From Stachybotrys elegans (lineage: Eukaryota > Ascomycota > Sordariomycetes > Hypocreales > Stachybotryaceae): a stretch of DNA of 64,000 nt. The notes beneath the pieces were generated by a model, which saw nothing but the letters and a program-made list of their open reading frames with translations, made no database searches and was not told where the DNA came from. Position numbers and translations under genes: made by a program. The stretch's first letter is position 1. Each line of letters opens with the position of its first letter. The stretch spans positions 1,488,001 to 1,552,000 of the forward strand of contig JAGPNK010000001.1 in assembly GCA_020746835.1 (NCBI GenBank), read 5' to 3'. This document shows positions 9,301 through 22,487 of the stretch, piece after piece.

Positions 9301-12300
9301 CAGCCATCGGACCTGGCCGCCAAGTTATCCATCCGCACCGCCCTCAAGATGCTCGGTATGCATGCATCGATGCCGCCCTCCAGCACATAGTCAGAACAAC
9401 CCCCCCCCCCTTCCCGGGCAATATTGTTCGTAACTGCAACAGCCCCCAATCAACCCGTACCTGTGGAAATTCTGACCTGGCGTAGCATTCGTTCGACAGA
9501 CAAGGCAGTGGAACTCGGCCCACTATCAGCACCTCGGGAGACCACATGACTTTTCTACTGTGCCGAATGCAGACACGGAACCATGTGCATAGATGAACAT
9601 CCTAAGCCTGATGTGCTTATTACCACTCCTCCCGCTGTTCCCGGTGCGTTGTTACTCCATGAGAGTCAGCATGGTCCAGCTGGATACTAGGGTACATGCA
9701 TACCTCAAATCAAGGCGGCTTACCTCGTGCGGTGCGTGGCCCCGAGCCTGGTTCATAGCATCATCAAGCACCAAGGTCACCAAGGTCAGGGCCTGTCTGG
9801 CACATAGACGGAGACAGCGCGCTTGCTTTCTTGACTCCTCTGCAATAAATGTCTGATCCAACACCCCCCCTGCCCTGCGCCATGGCACTGCAGATGCTAA
9901 ATGCAAGGTTCCCTCTCATCTCACTGATGGTTATCTTCCCATCTTTTACATACTCGGTCTTCCACAGATGAACCGAGGCCGGACAAACTGCATGCACCCG
10001 ACCACCTCGTGCCCTGACGTCGGTTATGATCAACAGCCAACATGACCAACACGATACGGTTATGCGTGCAAGCGGCCTCGGGGCCAGATCCTCTGTTTTC
10101 TACCATGGACTGGTCCATATATGTACTCGCGGACCGTCCCCGGAGTGGGCGCTGCCGTCTCGGGCCGCGCGTATACTTACGATTCGGGTTTGCACGTCCA
10201 AAGTCAACAATCTGGCAGTCTCCTTACACCCCCGTCGCCATAGTCCGTCTATCGTGAGGCGGCTTTGCGGATTGGAATCGGTCCCGAATGGGCATTGCTT
10301 GCCGGATTGTGGCAGCCAGCTGAATAGGGCTATCGCCGCGCCCGCCTCAAAGCTTCTAGCCCATCCTCAAATGGCATCATACGCCCGTTACAATATTGTC
10401 CGTGAGGGTGCAAGCTGAAGAGAACGGAGGAGGGGGGGGCGGAGCTGTCCGCTTCTGATTTCGAGATGACCGCATGTGGTTGGGACTCGCTAGGCATCCT
10501 TCAAACTCAAGGAGCTTGCGAGCAGCCTGCCTCATTCTATCTCTGGAGCACATTCTGACGGGAGCACGCACAAGGATGCAAGGACAAGAGGCGAGAGGCG
10601 AACATGCTGATAAAGCTATTTCTAGATAGATGATGTGGCACCACCCTAATTGCCGGGTCGATGCCAAGCTCCGCGGCCAGGGGCTGGACCGACACCTTGT
10701 TCTCTGACTCAGACAGTATTTTTTTTTTGTTGTTAACCGTCGTCCATAGCGGTATCTTGACCGACTAATTGGGTGTGCAAGTGGGTGTGGTGTGGCATTG
10801 TGCATGTCTGGGTGGTGTGCTCGAGGAGGTAAGGCAACCGTGCAGCCACTGACTTATCCAGACCTCGAGGATCACAACATCAATCAGGCAGACGGTGTCG
10901 GTGTAGCTGAGAAGCTACCCCCGTATGGGAAACCATGGCGCTCCCAAAGCTGCAGCTTGCATCTCATCCTTGACTGAGATCCGTCATGATGATGCGGCGC
11001 TCAAGGTGCTGCGCACTGCATGCATAGGAACGCACAACCATCATCTGACCCTTTGTGCGGGGGATGTGAGCATCCTGCAAGATGAGACAAGCCAGCAGCC
11101 ACCAGGGCTTAATGGGGTGTGTACTTCTGTAGACTGTCGCTGCCCAGGCTTGCGCCTCAAGAAAGCCCCGGGATACCGCAGGCGTTCGTATCCATCGCGT
11201 TGTGCCTGCATGGCCCCCATGTGCGATCGAGGGACTTCCATCAGCTGTGCTCCTCCGTACATCGTAACTCCAAACGGCACCCATGTTTGTTTGCCGCCAC
11301 AACCGACCTCTTGACGAGCATCGTACCGATGTGCAAGGGTGATACTCCATTGCATTCTGTCTGCACGATGCACCCACCGCCCAGCCCCGAAATGGCTGCC
11401 TGGTAAGACGCAACGGCCGTGGTGACACAAGGATGGACCGATATGCAGTTGGCTGCCGACCTCCTTAGCCACCTGCGCTCGCCCATACCCTCAGCATTGG
11501 TGAGCGTCATCAACGATTCTCGCCTCCCTGCACGACTCCTCTGCACCCTTGCATTCATTATCAGCTAAAATAGCGGCGTAACATCCAGCTGGTTTTCATT
11601 GGACAAGATACCTCGAATTGGCCTGCAATTGCCAATGACGGCGACCTGCAGCCGGTGAGCACAAGGTCTCATTAGTCCAATGGAGTTCTGTCACAATTGG
11701 CATGACTTGCTGGGACAAGGTCTGGTATCGGTACCCGACGATACTTGGACCAAATGGCGCACGAAGCTGGACACCTGGCCACGGATTGCTGAACCGCCTT
11801 GCGCCAAAAGATCGACAGTGGCGCGTAATGAGCGTGCATCCGAGGCCGTCTAGATAATGTTCCTTTGTATGCCACTGGCTCGCCATAGGCGGCCGAATAC
11901 AGCTGCTTCTACAAGAGCACTGAGCCACAAAGCCGAATGCCGCCTGGGAATGAGCTGGTGACGATGCTTCATCCTCGCCCGGTTTGTACAGACGAGCCGC
12001 ATGGCATTCCTGATCAGTCCTCGCGCAGGAGAACCAGGTCCTCCTTGACCTGACGTGGCTGATCATGTCCTGTAGAGGCTGGCATCTCACTGAGGTGCGG
12101 CTTATGCCAGGGTTTTGGTCAGGGTTCCTGCCCCAGCTGCATGGTATGTCGATCTGATGATTTCCTTCCTTGGTCTGGGCAAAATGTTGTGATGACTACT
12201 GGGCAAAGACTCCCCGGCAGGCAACCAAGGGCTAACCATAACCACGGTACGGAGCGCGGGAACAAATGGTCGCCTTTCTCGCGGTGGTAAGCATGTTCAA

Positions 12301-15122
12301 CCTAGGCCTCTAGCTCTTTATCTTGCCGACTCACAAAAGGGCTAGGCGGCCAAAGCGCGTACCGTTTGAAGGGATGGCCCAACCTGGCCAGGTTCCAGCT
12401 CGGACCAATATAAGCACCAGGTGTTGAGATTGTTTCCTCTTTCGACAACGACCGCATGAGAACAATGTCTCTGCAAGTTGTGGTACTTGAACTGAAACAC
12501 CAGAGCTGGGGTGCTGAGGTCCAGAGTTGACGAAACCGATGTGTCATATCTTGAAGTGGGAAGAGCGTACCTCTTTCCAGACACAAGGGCGGGGTTAAGT
12601 CCTTCATTAGGTCGCCGAGCAGCTTACCAGGACCGTAACACAAACCTCTCAGGTGACAAGTCACCTGAGCCAACACCAACAACATTCACAGAAGCAACGA
12701 GACTTGAGTTGGTTGGTGATTCATCGATCGTGGACGGCGACATCTCCTCACCGCTAGAACCACGAAACAGGCATACTCTGCGGAGACACCGCTCATTGCT
12801 GACCACGGCTATGGTCTTTTCACCTCAGTCTCGGTAACGCGGCGAACCAACCCTGCTGATAGGGTGTCGACGGGCGCTTCTTGTACCACTCTTGACAATG
12901 GCTCCTGTCGGGTGCCAGGATAGGACATCGGCAGTCGTGTGTTGGCTTTGGCAATCCACCGAGATGAGTGGCTCGGTCCGATCCCTGGGTGCTCGGCAGA
13001 GGCACAGCAGGATGTGGTAGAGCTGGGCAGGCGCAATTCAATCATTTCTGCCATGGCGCCATTGAGCAGCGACTTGTTGACATGCAGATAGATTCGGACG
13101 TTGGACCAGCTAGAGACACCCAGGCCGCACAGTTGGTAATGAAGCTGTGCGTAGTGTAAGCAGTGAGAAACAACATGGATAACCGACCGATACTTTACAT
13201 TGCCAACTTACCGATATTCGGCACATGACCTCCCACGACACAAGAGTACAGAACCAAGGACGCGTGCAACATGACAGGTAAAGAATTGACATCAGACAAG
13301 CTCTAGTCCACTTGTTCACACCTGGTATAACATTACCAAGTTCCACAGGGACTACTACTCCCGTGCGGCGCTCGGGTCTGGGCTGGCGCAAGAAGTACGG
13401 CGCTCCATGGCTTCGTTTCATTCGCGCGGACAGTCTGGAAGTGATTCCCCGTCAAGCCCGCCTCCGCCTAATTGCCCTATGCAACCCATGATGGGAGGTG
13501 GAGCTATCTGTGTTGCGCCAGACGCTGCTCAAGGTAAGCCCGACGGCATGTTAGCTGTCAATGTCAGGCAGAGCGTATTTTATAAACAAATGCCCCTCTT
13601 CTCCACTTGCGTTGTCCATGTTTGGTCGTTCGCCTCTCCACAATGCTGTTCATGGTTATGATCGAAGGGTTCGAGAAGATCAGTATCCAGTGTCATGGCG
13701 GCGACGGACAAGTTCTCAAGGCTGCCCGGGGTCTGTTACAACGCTGGCAGGGTTCGAATCTGCTCAAGTCGGCGTCTCCGATCCCTAGTGGTAGGTGCTC
13801 CGACCAGAAATCATCGAGGTCCTGTTGAACGGGTGTGATACTCGAGTCTGTGACACGTTCCATCTAACAGTTTGTGTCCCACCTTGAGAGTTGATTGTCA
13901 ACTACGGATACAGAGCGCTCGCTCGATAGCCTGGAGAACGCGGGATTTCTGAGCAGCTGGTCGACGAATCACCAGTGTTGATGGATGGGCAATGCCAAAG
14001 GAGCCCAGGGGTTACCAACAGCCAGACGACCTTAGCTCACTGGCTAGATGCCAATTAATTAGTCCTTGCCTATCACGATGGGCGATGGGGTGAGAATCCC
14101 TGCCTCCTCTCGGGACCACGGGGCCTGTTCCGTCTCGATACGATTTCAAGGTTTGGATAAAATATGCAAGTTGTTTTTTGGAAATTGGATAACCAGCTGG
14201 GATGTCCTGTACCGAGAGGAGACAATCGCAGGCTTCTGATTCGCCCCTGTGGTCATCAACGCGGAGGATGGTGTGCACACACAGGGTCTTGACCTACCTA
14301 TTCGGCAGTTCATTGAGGCGAGAACCGCAAAGTGGACAACGATCCTGAAACGGTCGCAGGGTGTTTCTGGCGCAGGGCCTCGCATCTTTCACATCCATTC
14401 CACCGGTACTAACCAGTGATCGCCACCCTCCATCTCCTTCCAGGATGATTGTAGTGTGGATTGCATGCCATCGTGGTGGGCAAGCACGAGTGCCTCTGGT
14501 TGGTGACGGAGGAAGATGGCACTCCAAACCGTGGGTGGTGGGCTGGCCTGAGGCCGGCCACTCGGCTGCTCCCCCTTGAGAGGGGCGCCATGCGACGAAG
14601 ACAACTTGTGGACGAGAGTTTGGAGCTAGGGGAACCGTTGGAAGTCCCGGGCGTCAAGTGGCCACTCTGACAACTACCTTGGTTTGCCAGAGGTATCTGA
14701 AAACACGCCCCTCCCCTTCCTGCCCCGGAACACGAGGGATTCTCCCCCGGGGCGCCAGTCTCTTACAGCATGGACGAGCGCATAGATGGTCGAGCGCAAA
14801 TGGTAGGGGCCTGGTTTAGTAAGGCAATGAATGGGTGATGACGACATGGTGGCGGACAACTCTTTGTTAAGGGGCCATAGGCATTGTGCAGCAATTGGGC
14901 CGGGCCGGCTCTCAATCGGTAGACGGGAGAAGACTGCAGCTGCACAGCCGTGCCACCATCTGAGAACCCGAGATTCAGCAGATCTGACGGCTGTGGGCGA
15001 ATAGTGGTGGCCGGCCCAGAGGTTTCATGCGTGCGCATCGTGCACTTTGGTGGTGTATCCACGCTGCTGGGTTTCACAGTCCAATCCAAGGCCTGGCCGA
15101 GGTGCTTCCTGCAAGGCATGGA

Positions 15123-15156
15123 TGGCATGGCATGACATGACATGACATGACATGCA
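15123..15156. repeat. CATGG/CATGA pentanucleotide tandem repeat
   Basis: Two GGCAT units pass into four CATGA units and end in CATGCATG. Similar five-base units recur at 53695-53711 and 55595-55635 in the other gene-free region. Confidence 0.85.
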
Positions 15157-15686
15157 TGTAACGCTGCACGTGCGGCTACCCGTAGAGGCGGAACGGGCGG
15201 ACAGCGGGCTCAACAGCAAACATTAGCACAAATGCTAGCGATGAATTTGGGCCGCTGGCTGGTCCTTGGAGAGTGATTCGAGCTGAGAGCTGGGGCCGCA
15301 GAACGTCAAACACGAGCTAACATGGGCAAATCGTAATTTGACCAGAGCCGGACTTGTCTGGACTGGTGTCCACGGGCCATCAAACCAACCCCCTCACCTC
15401 CCTTGTTGATGATGAGATGATGAGCCGGGAAAAAAAATCTGGGCGGGCTCATGCGGTCGGTCACCTGATATTTGGACCCAGCCGGACTGGGGCAGGGACG
15501 AAGCTTGGCAGGAGCTGGAGGGAATGGAAGGGACGGCCAGGTACGAAGCACCTCTTACCTTTTGCTCCTACCCGACGCCATTCCAAAGCAAACCCAAAGA
15601 TTGCCTTGGGTTGGGAGGAGGAGGAGGCTACCTTAGCAGTTAGGTAGGAAGCACTAAGGTTAGGCAGGCACCTCGGATTAGTAGGT

Positions 15687-15698
15687 CGGAGTACTCCG
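15687..15698. repeat. 12-bp perfect palindrome CGGAGTACTCCG
   Basis: A perfect palindrome within a stretch rich in TAGGTA/TACCTA words. The identical 12-mer recurs at 27580-27591. A related palindrome with the half-sites in the opposite order lies at 25143-25158. Confidence 0.85.
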
Positions 15699-18600
15699 TA
15701 GATGTAACCACCTAACTTCATCCCGCTCTACATACCTACTTTTGTTCGTGGACACGAAGCATTGCGGATGAAGCAAGCGAAATGCCGTATTGCTGATGCA
15801 CACGATTCATGCATACGGATACGTACCGTGCAAGGGATTTCTGCCATGGCCTGTGCATTCGCCACCCTGTGTAACCCAGCGCCTGAAGAACCCGTTCCGA
15901 TGAAGATTGCTTTGGCTATTGTGGCCTGGCTGGTCTGACCGACCCGACAGAAGGCGACACCGACACCGTCTTTTCATGCCGGTCCGCGCCAGAAGAGCCT
16001 CCTGTCCTATCCTACGCCCAAAGACGTCAGCAGTGACACTGATCAAACGAGCCAACCGGGATAACCTTGGCAATTTGGGGTCTTCTCTGGCTTCTCTGGG
16101 TGGGAGCAGGGCATTGTGACCCCCTTGACCTTATTCCTCTTGTCCTCTGGCCTGGGGTTCATGGTCCAGCGCACTGGGCTGGGAAGCAAGCAAGGAGGCT
16201 TGAGCGTGTCCACCCTGGGCTTCAACCCCTCGATGAAGCTGCCTGGATTAGCACACCCTAGAGTCCAGTTATCGTGGGGGCGCCAATGCAGCTGGTTTCG
16301 GCCTTCCCTGCCTTCTCATCAAGCAGGTGCTCGCTCCGTTGTCCACGCTAAGTCTAAAGATCACCGCCATTTCACCTCCCTGCTTCCTATTGGTCGCGCT
16401 CGCTCCCGGCTGTCGTGCCCCTGAGTTCCTAGGGTCATCTCTGTAGGGATGATCCAGCCGAGTGGGACTGGACGATGACTGGTCCGGCTGTACCTTGGCT
16501 GTCCCTCTGGTCGGAATGCCATCATTTGCCATTTCAGCTTCCAAGGATCGATGTGTTGGTGTGTTGAGCATCTCTCGGCAGTGTGAACTACAATGCTGAC
16601 CGCACCACCCAACATCCTCACTCAGCTTCATGTCGCTTCCGAGCTCCTGTCCGCATTGAGGACTGACGCAAGCAACATCGCAATCGCAGGAGTCTGCTAG
16701 GTGCACTCGGATAGGGGCCGCCGTGAGGTACAAGCTGGTACTTCCTCAAACTGTACCCTGAACCCCCTCCGATCCCGCCAGAATGGTTCCTATCCATGGC
16801 TGTGCCACATGGCATGGCATCGGCATCTGGCTGTCAAAGGACATGTCGCCTCCACCACGGCATTCGAGAGGAATGCAACTACCAGCATGTCTCTGAATAG
16901 TTAATGCGGACGGCCATTGACTGCATTCTGCGTCTCGAGTATGATATTGCCAATAAGACGATTTAAACTTTGCTAATCTGCCCACCGTTGTAGATCGGCT
17001 GCCACAGGGGCAGGCCAGCAACCACCACCCCATAACCATCATCATCCTTGGATCATCCATTAGCAATTTTAGGCACGGAAACTGGACGACCTCAACCACA
17101 CCTGGCCTTCAAGCTATTGCTACACACGACGTGCCGGCACTAGCCCAACCGGGCCACACATGCTCTCCAGACTCGTTCAATAACTAATTATCTCATGGGC
17201 CAAGAAACCTTGTTACTCCTCCTCATCATGATCTACCGAGAACCCACCAGCATGTCTCGGTTGGTCTACCCCAGCCGGCGTTGGGCTCAGTCCTGGGGAT
17301 CGTTTGTGTCAACACAGCTGGGGTTTCTCCTTGACTACGTGGCTGCATCATTATGAAATACTTCCAGCATCGATCAACCACGACGTAGCACCTTTCCACA
17401 CGTCGTACGTGGGACATCTGTGGCGGGAGGCAGTCCATGACACCATGCGGCTGTTCTTTAACCGACCCTGCAGCAAGCCGAACATCAAATGATACGGCAT
17501 CATCATCCGTCAAAGGATTCAGCAAGGTGCAACGGCTACCGAATCGGCTAGTGACCGTATTATAGGGCCCCTTATTAGGAGCCTTTGACCCAAGACCCTT
17601 GTCGACCAAAGCCGGCCCGGGCAAGAATAATTGCGACTGAGAGAATGGCAGTTATGTTGGGTACCAAAACCGACGGGGGACGCACATCGGGACACCATCT
17701 CCAGCCTACACGGGCCAGTCCCTCTTTCCACTTGCTGCGTTGAAGTTGGGATCGGGCCTGGCTGCAATGGTTGCCTTCGCTCACAGTGCCAAGATAAGCC
17801 GACCGCATTAGGGTGGCATACCCGACCAGATTGAAGGGTCGCAGCCGAGTGCTGGGCGCAGACATGTTTGATATGCTGTGCAACCAGCGGCCTTGAGCTG
17901 CCTTACAGATCACAAAATAGGCGGCAGCTCTCTACCCGCCCCCAATGAAGATTTCGATCCCATTCGTGCAACGCGACAAAGAGGGACGGAAGGCAACGCA
18001 CGCATCGGCCCATCTAAAACATGCAGATCTTCGTCGTCCCGCACCCCTTGACTCTTGTTGCATTGCATGAGGCCACCCACTCTGCACCTCTGGTGGTGTT
18101 GGCCTCGGACACCTCTGTCAGCTGACCGTCTTTCCCGACATGCTCTGTACTCTCACCCTGGCCGCAGCACCTAGCGGAAGAAGCGCACGTCACCATGGAA
18201 CGCCTTATTCAGACGTCCCATCCTGGCCAGATTCTGCACGGGAAGCCGAGAACAAATGGGTCTGTGTCCTGTCAGACCCGTGGCGGGGCTTGTACTGCTT
18301 TCCCTTGGAAGCACCGAGGAAGCTATTGTGGACAAGACTCTGACCACAGACTTGCCCTATCGGATAGCATGGATCGCTCAACACAGCCGTGACATCATGT
18401 TTGACAGTTTCAGGAATGGCAAATCTTCAACTGCGGGAAGCGCTTTTGTAGCTGTCAGGGAGGGAATGTTTCAAACAACCGTTTGTGAGACGGCACGGAA
18501 GCGAACATGTTTGTGTCCATTGTTGGCCGTATTTCCGACGTGGCAACGTCAGGCAACTCGGCTTTATTAGTTGAAGTACTATAGCCTTCGTTCTTATGAT

Positions 18601-21093
18601 GGATCTCGACACCCTTTTCGAGCTCGTGCATTGGTATATCTGGGTTCTGACTGTGTTGAGTGGGAAGCGGGCTTACGCTATGAGGGTTGCAAGGTTCCTT
18701 GCTCTGGGTTTTTTTTCTGTGGTTTCTTTTTTTCTCTCTTCCCGCCCACCAAATGTGGTTGCAGTGTCGGTCTAACCTCAGCTTTGCCCCCTGGTCCAAT
18801 GTACCCGCCCGTGGGGGACGAATCGACTGTGTCTATTCTTTTCACTTGCGTATCGGCACGGCCAACGACAGCCACCCTCGACCTGTTGTTCACCGCTTCG
18901 TCGTTGGAGGACAGGCCCCAGTCTCGTGCCATGTCTGCTTGTCAGCCAGCCGTGGCCAAGCTGTCATCTGCCTTGTTACCAGGTGGGCGACTTCCGCCCC
19001 GTCATTCTTGTCTACCCATGCCGCCTATCTATCCGCTTGGTACTTTGTTTGGGCAGCAAGAAAAACAGGGCGCTTGATAGGCGTCGTCCTGCAACAATGC
19101 TCGGGCGGGTTTGAAGGAGATACATTGGTGGTGCGTGGGGAAGAAACCGAGCCAACATGGAGGTAAGGCGAGCACTTCGGCTGCTCCCTTGACCAATCGA
19201 ACCATTGACCAGGAGGTGTGAATGGGCAACGGATACTATGTACGCTGTCGCTTTGTCGTGCAAGCACAGCCTGGTGTTATACCCACTGCCACTGCCACGG
19301 TTGCTGGTTGCGTCTTGAGTCACCGCTGCCCTGGCCCCCCGTCTTCACAGCAACATCACGCGCCTCGTTGCGCTGTGTACAATCCTTGCACCCGTGGTAC
19401 AGACATACTGCGGAGATTTCCATCGTCGACAACCACGCCGCTCGCCGGCGGCTCGCAGGGAGGCGCTGACCATCAACATATCCGCAGCCGTGCAGGGCTG
19501 GGGGTATAGCCAAGAATGACACCAGATGCGTCAGACAGGCAGGTATATCCGTATTCGAGGGCATCAGCTTGAACCTGAGCGGCTGCCCCGGAGAGTAATT
19601 GACCGCTATGCCATCCGGTATGCAGTGAGCGTGCCGATTCGGCAAACCGTCACTTTGCACGCAGCTAATGGATAGTACAAAAATATGGTTTGGCTGCATT
19701 ACTGGTTCCGGCCAACTGCTTGGTCGACGCCAAGGCCGGAAGCGCGCTCACTCGGTCTGGTACGCTCGACAGACGTGCAACTAGCTACCTCTTCTGCCAC
19801 GTGCGATGATTGAAGGGCAGTTGAGCCTTAGGCGGAAGCAATTGGCTACGGCCGCATCGCCCGAGGCCAGCATGACAGCGACAGATGTGGGTGGTTTCGC
19901 GGTCGGCGAATGGCCGTGGAACACTTCAGCCGTCATGTGCACAACCACATGACGCGGAGCCGGCATGACTTCCGATGACCGAAAGTTTCGTCATGGGCAT
20001 GATGAGTCCAAGCTTTCTCCGACCATGCCACCTCATACGAACCCGCACGTACACGGTGCTCCGGTCTAGCACTTGCCGGCCAAGAATCGGTGTGAAACCA
20101 AGGCATTGGCTGTCATTGATCCCCAAGAGGCCATGATCATGATCGTCGGTCGTCGGAAGGGAGCAGCAAGCAACAAGCACAACAACACGACGGTACCCAT
20201 CCGTCGACCCATGGGAGCGTGGTTATGCCCAGCACCCGGCTGGGCGGCTTGTCAGGCTTAATTCTGTCGGCTCGTGGAGCTAGCTTCTGGATGTCTCGCC
20301 ATGTGGTCCCGGGGAGGCAGCCGAAATACAAGTCAGGCCCAAGCGGGCTTATTCTGGAGATTGGCCCCAAGTCATGTCGTGTCAATCGAAACCCCGAGCT
20401 CCTCGAGCTTTAGCACGGAACACGCAGCGAAACTTCTCTGGCTTCTCCGGCGCTTCTGGAGGCTCCACCAACCGCAACAAGGCTCGTGCCTCGATTCGAC
20501 TCGTACATACGCATGGCTGCTTTTGTTTGAAGCTGTCGGTTCCGCCTTTTTTGTCAGTCACCTCTCCACCGAGGGGCTTCCCCCACCAATATCCTCCGCT
20601 CAATCTTACTGTCACATTATTGTTGTTGCCTCTCATCGCGGGTGGTTTATGTGCGCGCGTCTGTGCCGGGCCCATTTTGCCCTGCCGTCTTCTCTGGCGT
20701 GTTCTAGCCTTATTTTGCTCTGTCTCTCTGAGTCTCTAGTGTCTCCCTCCAGCCCCCTTTTCCCTGCCTTGTCTGCTCCCTCGATATTACTTGTACTAGC
20801 TGCTACCGTGCTCTGGCCCCTGCTCCCTTGCTATTCTAACTTGTCGAGCAATTATTTTCTCGGGACCTCGTCTCCTGCCTGTCAACCCCACCCTTAGCCC
20901 ATAGGCGTGGTAATAAGGGATGGACTCTAGGTACCTACTTAGATTGGGAGTACTCGCTGGCTCTTTCCCATCGCCGCGGCGCAGCCCTAAGCCGGGGCTC
21001 AATCGGGGGGGAGGGTGGGAAGTCGACGTACGGTACGGGACAAAATTTTACATGGTACCGGACCTGTGAGAATGTGAGAGTGAGGAAGGAGGC

Positions 21094-21118
21094 GGAGGAG
21101 GAGGAGGAGGAGGAGGAC
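21094..21118. repeat. GGA trinucleotide repeat
   Basis: About eight GGA units on the plus strand (TCC on the minus). It inflates a leucine-rich spurious minus-strand ORF. Confidence 0.85.
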
Positions 21119-21254
21119 CGTGATCCAGAGGAGGTATCCGCTGCGCTGGGAACTGGCACGCCCCTCCTTACCACCAAGCGAGGCAAGGCGGGCGGGCTCC
21201 TCCTCCATTGCAGCCGCCTTTTTTGTCTGAGAAGGTAATGTGTTTGCCCGGTAA

Positions 21255-21298
21255 GTGTGTGAGTGAGTGTGAGTGTGAGTGTGTGTGTGTGTGTGGTG
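21255..21298. repeat. TG/TGAG dinucleotide-like repeat
   Basis: GTGTGAGTGAGTG-type units grade into a pure TG run. The reverse strand gives a His-Thr run in a spurious ORF, which I discount. Confidence 0.85.
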
Positions 21299-22370
21299 TA
21301 TGCGTTGGCCAGGGAGGAAGAGAAGCCATGCCACGGCACCAGGGAGGGGGGTGGCATAAAAAAAACAAGACGAAGATGAGAAGAAGAAAAGAAGAGAGTG
21401 AAAAAAAGACCACAACCAGCCAGGGGTAAATGAGCGTGTACCTAACAAATCTGCCAAGGTACCACATGGTGAGGTAGCATGTAAGTCGGCCGGTAGGTAG
21501 GATGCAGGTAGGCACAAGTCGATGGGCGGCCCCGGAGACACCCTTTGACGCTTCACCCCCTTCCTTCGGCTACAGTGCACGCCCCCCCTTTCCCATTTTC
21601 CTCCCCCGGAAGGCATGACCTGGTGGGCCAATGAACCTTGCAACCCATTGTCATACCCCCAGGCCGACGACTGGAGCTCTGTGTTTCGCCGCATACCACC
21701 TATCGACTTCTGTACTAAGCACGGAGATCTGCTTAATGGCCCGTCACTTTGGCGCCTTGGAGGCTTGGAGGCTTGGACACCGCTCGTTCTAAACTTGGGC
21801 CCATCCATGTGTACCGGCCCGCAAGGAACATGTAGTACGTATGATTTGGGGGGAGTAGTGGTAATAAAAAAAAGCCAAAGGGCCTTGACGCCGTCATGTG
21901 TACACCCCGGACCGCTCTTTCCCACGGCTCGCCCCTGGTGTTTGCTTGACACCTCTTGCCTTACTTGCCTTTGGGGCGCGCTGGTTTATATATCCCTTCC
22001 ACTCCCGCCTCTTGCCAGTAGCTCCTGTCCACCTCTTGGTATCTAATTACTTCTCCTTCACTCTATCTTGGTCAATTCGAGCCTCTTTTCCCACCTCACC
22101 ATCTATCTAGCATCTCCTACAGGACCCCGCCACAACTCTTACACGCCTATCTGCTCTTACATGGTCCAGCAACGGCTCTCGTCCCGCCACGCACAATTCC
22201 CAGCGCCTCCAGGACCTTCAGCATCACCATAGAGATTGCTTTCTTATCCGACTCCGTTTCGTCGACCTTGGTACCGCCACCTTGCACAGCATTGACTTTG
22301 GAGTCGTCCCTTTCCAGGAGAGAGCCCGGGGGCTTAGGTTCTTGGATATCGTAAGCGGATCTGCAGCCAA

Positions 22371-22392
22371 CCAGCCAGCCAGCCAGCCAGCC
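22371..22392. repeat. CCAG tetranucleotide repeat
   Basis: Five or six CCAG units about 100 bp upstream of the MFS transporter start, probably in its 5' leader. Confidence 0.8.
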
Positions 22393-22487
22393 GACATCGC
22401 AACACCTTCTGCTGGTGTAAGCCCAAGAAGATTTCACCACCGCCACTGCCAAGTCGAGGGCTTTTGTATTGTCACGACAGAGACACA

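Larger units (their letters stand above)
8681..22487. other. 13.8 kb region with no supportable protein gene
   Basis: No open frame in this stretch shows a recognisable domain, splice-linked neighbouring frame or gene-like composition on either strand. Base composition looks ordinary, without the strong AT bias of heavily RIP-mutated transposons. I found no long terminal or inverted repeats and no reverse transcriptase or transposase remnants. Contents I can name are short-unit repeats at 9271-9300, 15123-15156, 21094-21118, 21255-21298 and 22371-22392, and a 12-bp palindrome at 15687-15698. Pyrimidine-rich sequence in the last 2 kb (20.4-22.4 kb) resembles a fungal promoter and leader. The right part is presumably the promoter of the MFS gene. 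The rest is unexplained and could hold non-coding transcripts. Confidence 0.6.

Noticed and set aside
13740..13775. GGTTCGAATC, resembling a tRNA B box
   Set aside because: The flanking bases do not form a five-pair T stem, and no A box or acceptor stem is found upstream.
20274..20897. 207-codon plus-strand ORF with hydrophobic stretches
   Set aside because: The sequence is pyrimidine-rich, which by itself produces Leu/Ser/Pro-rich frames. No domain or conserved start is visible.
20999..21952. 317-codon ORF on the minus strand
   Set aside because: Its length comes from repeats: GGA units give a leucine run, TG units a His-Thr run, and the rest has no domain or gene-like composition.
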